Shown piece after piece: positions 7,701 to 8,126 of a stretch of DNA of 8,126 nucleotides. The stretch's first letter is position 1. Each line of letters starts with the position of its first letter. Source of the stretch: DUAL01 sp964478325. Its GTDB lineage: Bacteria > Bacteroidota > Bacteroidia > Flavobacteriales > BACL11. Under the pieces are notes generated by a model. That model saw only the letters and a list, made by a program, of their open reading frames with translations. It had not been told where the DNA came from and searched no databases. The position numbers and the translations under genes were made by a program. Location: contig CAYZIA010000069.1 of NCBI GenBank assembly GCA_964478325.1, forward strand, positions 1 to 8,126, read 5' to 3'.

Positions 7701-8126
7701 GAACTAACTTATCCCTTTTACGATTTGGAGAAAGGTTACCATACTCTACAACTTAAAGTATGGGATGTTTTTAACAATTCTTCTGAGGAAACTATTAATT
7801 TTTATGTTACAAATGTTGAAAATTTTTCTTTGTCTGAACTTTTAAATTATCCCAATCCTTTTAAAGATAATACAGAATTTTATTTTCAACATAATAGAGC
7901 TGGGGAATTTTTAGATATAGAATTACAGATCTTTGATTTATCGGGGAAAATAGTTGCTTCTATAAATAAAAATATTTATGATAATGGTTATAGAATAGGT
8001 CCAATTAATTGGAATGGAACTACAAATTCTGGAGAGAAATTAGGTGCTGGAGTTTATATTTATCGCTTTAATGTTAAGGCGGAAGATGGTACTTTAGAAA
8101 GTAAAGCAGAAAAACTAATAATATTA
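4773..8126 (+). CDS. porU: Type IX secretion system sortase PorU, 3' end cut by window edge
   Basis: PorU is the cell-surface cysteine protease of T9SS that removes the C-terminal domain (CTD) of exported proteins and links them to surface polysaccharide. The frame is open from the ATG at 4773 to the last base (1118 codons, no stop). It has a signal peptide (about 1-19) and an N-terminal domain with SGNWYKI (29-35), DGVYKI (40-45) and SGAQWYGE (185-192). The gingipain-like peptidase C25 domain (about 397-765) contains GDASYD (469-474), DDYYG (504-508), IGIGRFPV (524-531), NYSGHGG with catalytic His637, TATCEFSRFDDP with catalytic Cys671, and GDPALRL (757-763). Beta-rich regions follow, with DGPDIQLF (902-909) and GIGHDI (943-948). 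A CTD of its own starts near NYPNPF (1025-1030) and reaches GAGVYIYRF and a final KLIIL, so the real end is probably a few codons away. It is divergent from the porP-like/gldJ run. From memory, porV commonly accompanies porU and would be expected just downstream. Catalytic residues are intact. Confidence 0.97.
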   Translation, partial: MKRILFFILLFCFSISSRSNERISSVLASGNWYKIAVQQDGVYKITQSNLSDLGVNTSNLSCNKIRIFGSGGGMLPKLNNNFRYDGLQENAISVVDINNNGIFESGDYILFYGQSPDRWSYNETDGRFHHQRNLFSRKTFYFITTDLGNGGKRIQSKEISNFNVTVNSFDDYDFHEEDLENFIKSGAQWYGEKFDLTNSYSFNFSFPNLVQSIPVYVKTAVAARSFSSSNFTIKKNSTILQSISVAQVDPHYTADYAKLSSNSITFTGNANMEISISYNQPQNTSVGWLDYLELNVRRELRMSGNQMLFRDIQSIADSTNAKFVISNATSGISVWDVSEPINIIERNTDFSSNQISFIASSDSLKEYLAFNGNSYYSAELIGKIGNQNLHGSDEDVEYVIVSHPDFLSAANDLAQHHEQKNGIKTIVVTPQEIYNEFSSGAQDITAIRDFLRMFYKNPSNKLKYLLLFGDASYDPLSRIMNNTNFVPSYQSNNSVSPTQSYITDDYYGLLDDTEGHFANDLVDIGIGRFPVQTLMQANDMVQKVKDYGNKMSFGDWRNKVTFVADDGDADDGNTHMWQADSLANIIDDNYKNINIKKIYLDAYTQESTPGGPRSLDAQNAITESVEKGSFLINYSGHGGELGWSKERILEVAQINKWENENNLPLFVTATCEFSRFDDPDRVSAGEYVLLNKNGGAIALLSTSRLVYAAPNYFLNKQFVKVLFEKENGELPRLGDLFRQTKVNSGTALNNRNFTLLGDPALRLAYPDLSVSTTAIYDTISALGEVIISGQIEDENGNLVSNFNGLVFPTVFDKEEVLNTLGQESSTPMPYRSQNNILYKGRASVSGGVFSFSFVVPKDIAYNFGNGKISYYAISADSLLDASGYDESFIIGGTASDISIDYDGPDIQLFINNEHFISGGMTNENPLLFAILNDFSGINTVGNGIGHDIVAVLDEESNQSISLNDYYIADIDNYKSGELTYPFYDLEKGYHTLQLKVWDVFNNSSEETINFYVTNVENFSLSELLNYPNPFKDNTEFYFQHNRAGEFLDIELQIFDLSGKIVASINKNIYDNGYRIGPINWNGTTNSGEKLGAGVYIYRFNVKAEDGTLESKAEKLIIL

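Overview
The window reads as a chromosomal segment of an AT-rich Bacteroidota bacterium, most probably of the gliding or flavobacterial type. Four points support this. There is a cluster of type IX secretion (T9SS) and gliding genes (porU, a porP/sprF-type gene, gldJ). A murF gene lies directly behind gldJ. Start codons have A-rich rather than Shine-Dalgarno leaders. Matches to the Bacteroidota -7 promoter box TAnnTTTG sit in the one real intergenic region. Species cannot be fixed from this window.

Layout: (1) 1-635, plus strand: the 3' part of a Wzz-type polysaccharide chain-length determinant that enters from the left edge. (2) 632-4594, minus strand: a compact run transcribed right to left, porP-like (3605-4594), gldJ (1952-3586), murF (632-1888). 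An 18-base gap separates porP from gldJ. A 63-base gap holding a strong intrinsic terminator hairpin separates gldJ from murF. murF and the Wzz gene converge and share a TTAA that supplies both stop codons. (3) 4595-4772: a 178-base AT-rich divergent promoter region. (4) 4773-8126, plus strand: porU, the T9SS sortase, 1118 codons visible and open to the right edge, probably only a few codons short of its stop.

How the genes fit together: T9SS exports proteins that carry a conserved C-terminal domain (CTD) across the outer membrane. PorU is the surface cysteine protease that removes that CTD and attaches cargo to the cell surface. PorP/SprF-type proteins are outer-membrane barrels that serve surface attachment or cargo-specific functions. 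GldJ is an outer-membrane lipoprotein on the periplasmic side, needed for gliding and for stability of the secretion machinery. MurF makes the UDP-MurNAc-pentapeptide precursor of peptidoglycan and is a frequent genomic neighbour of gldJ rather than a T9SS part. The Wzz-type gene belongs to a separate polysaccharide locus to the left.

I found no convincing undescribed system. The points most worth a second look are the porP-type gene placed first in the gldJ operon, the terminator between gldJ and murF, the shared-stop convergent junction, and the promoter-like box almost touching the porU start codon. All coding regions look intact apart from the two cut by the window edges; I see no RNA gene, insertion sequence, CRISPR array or large repeat.
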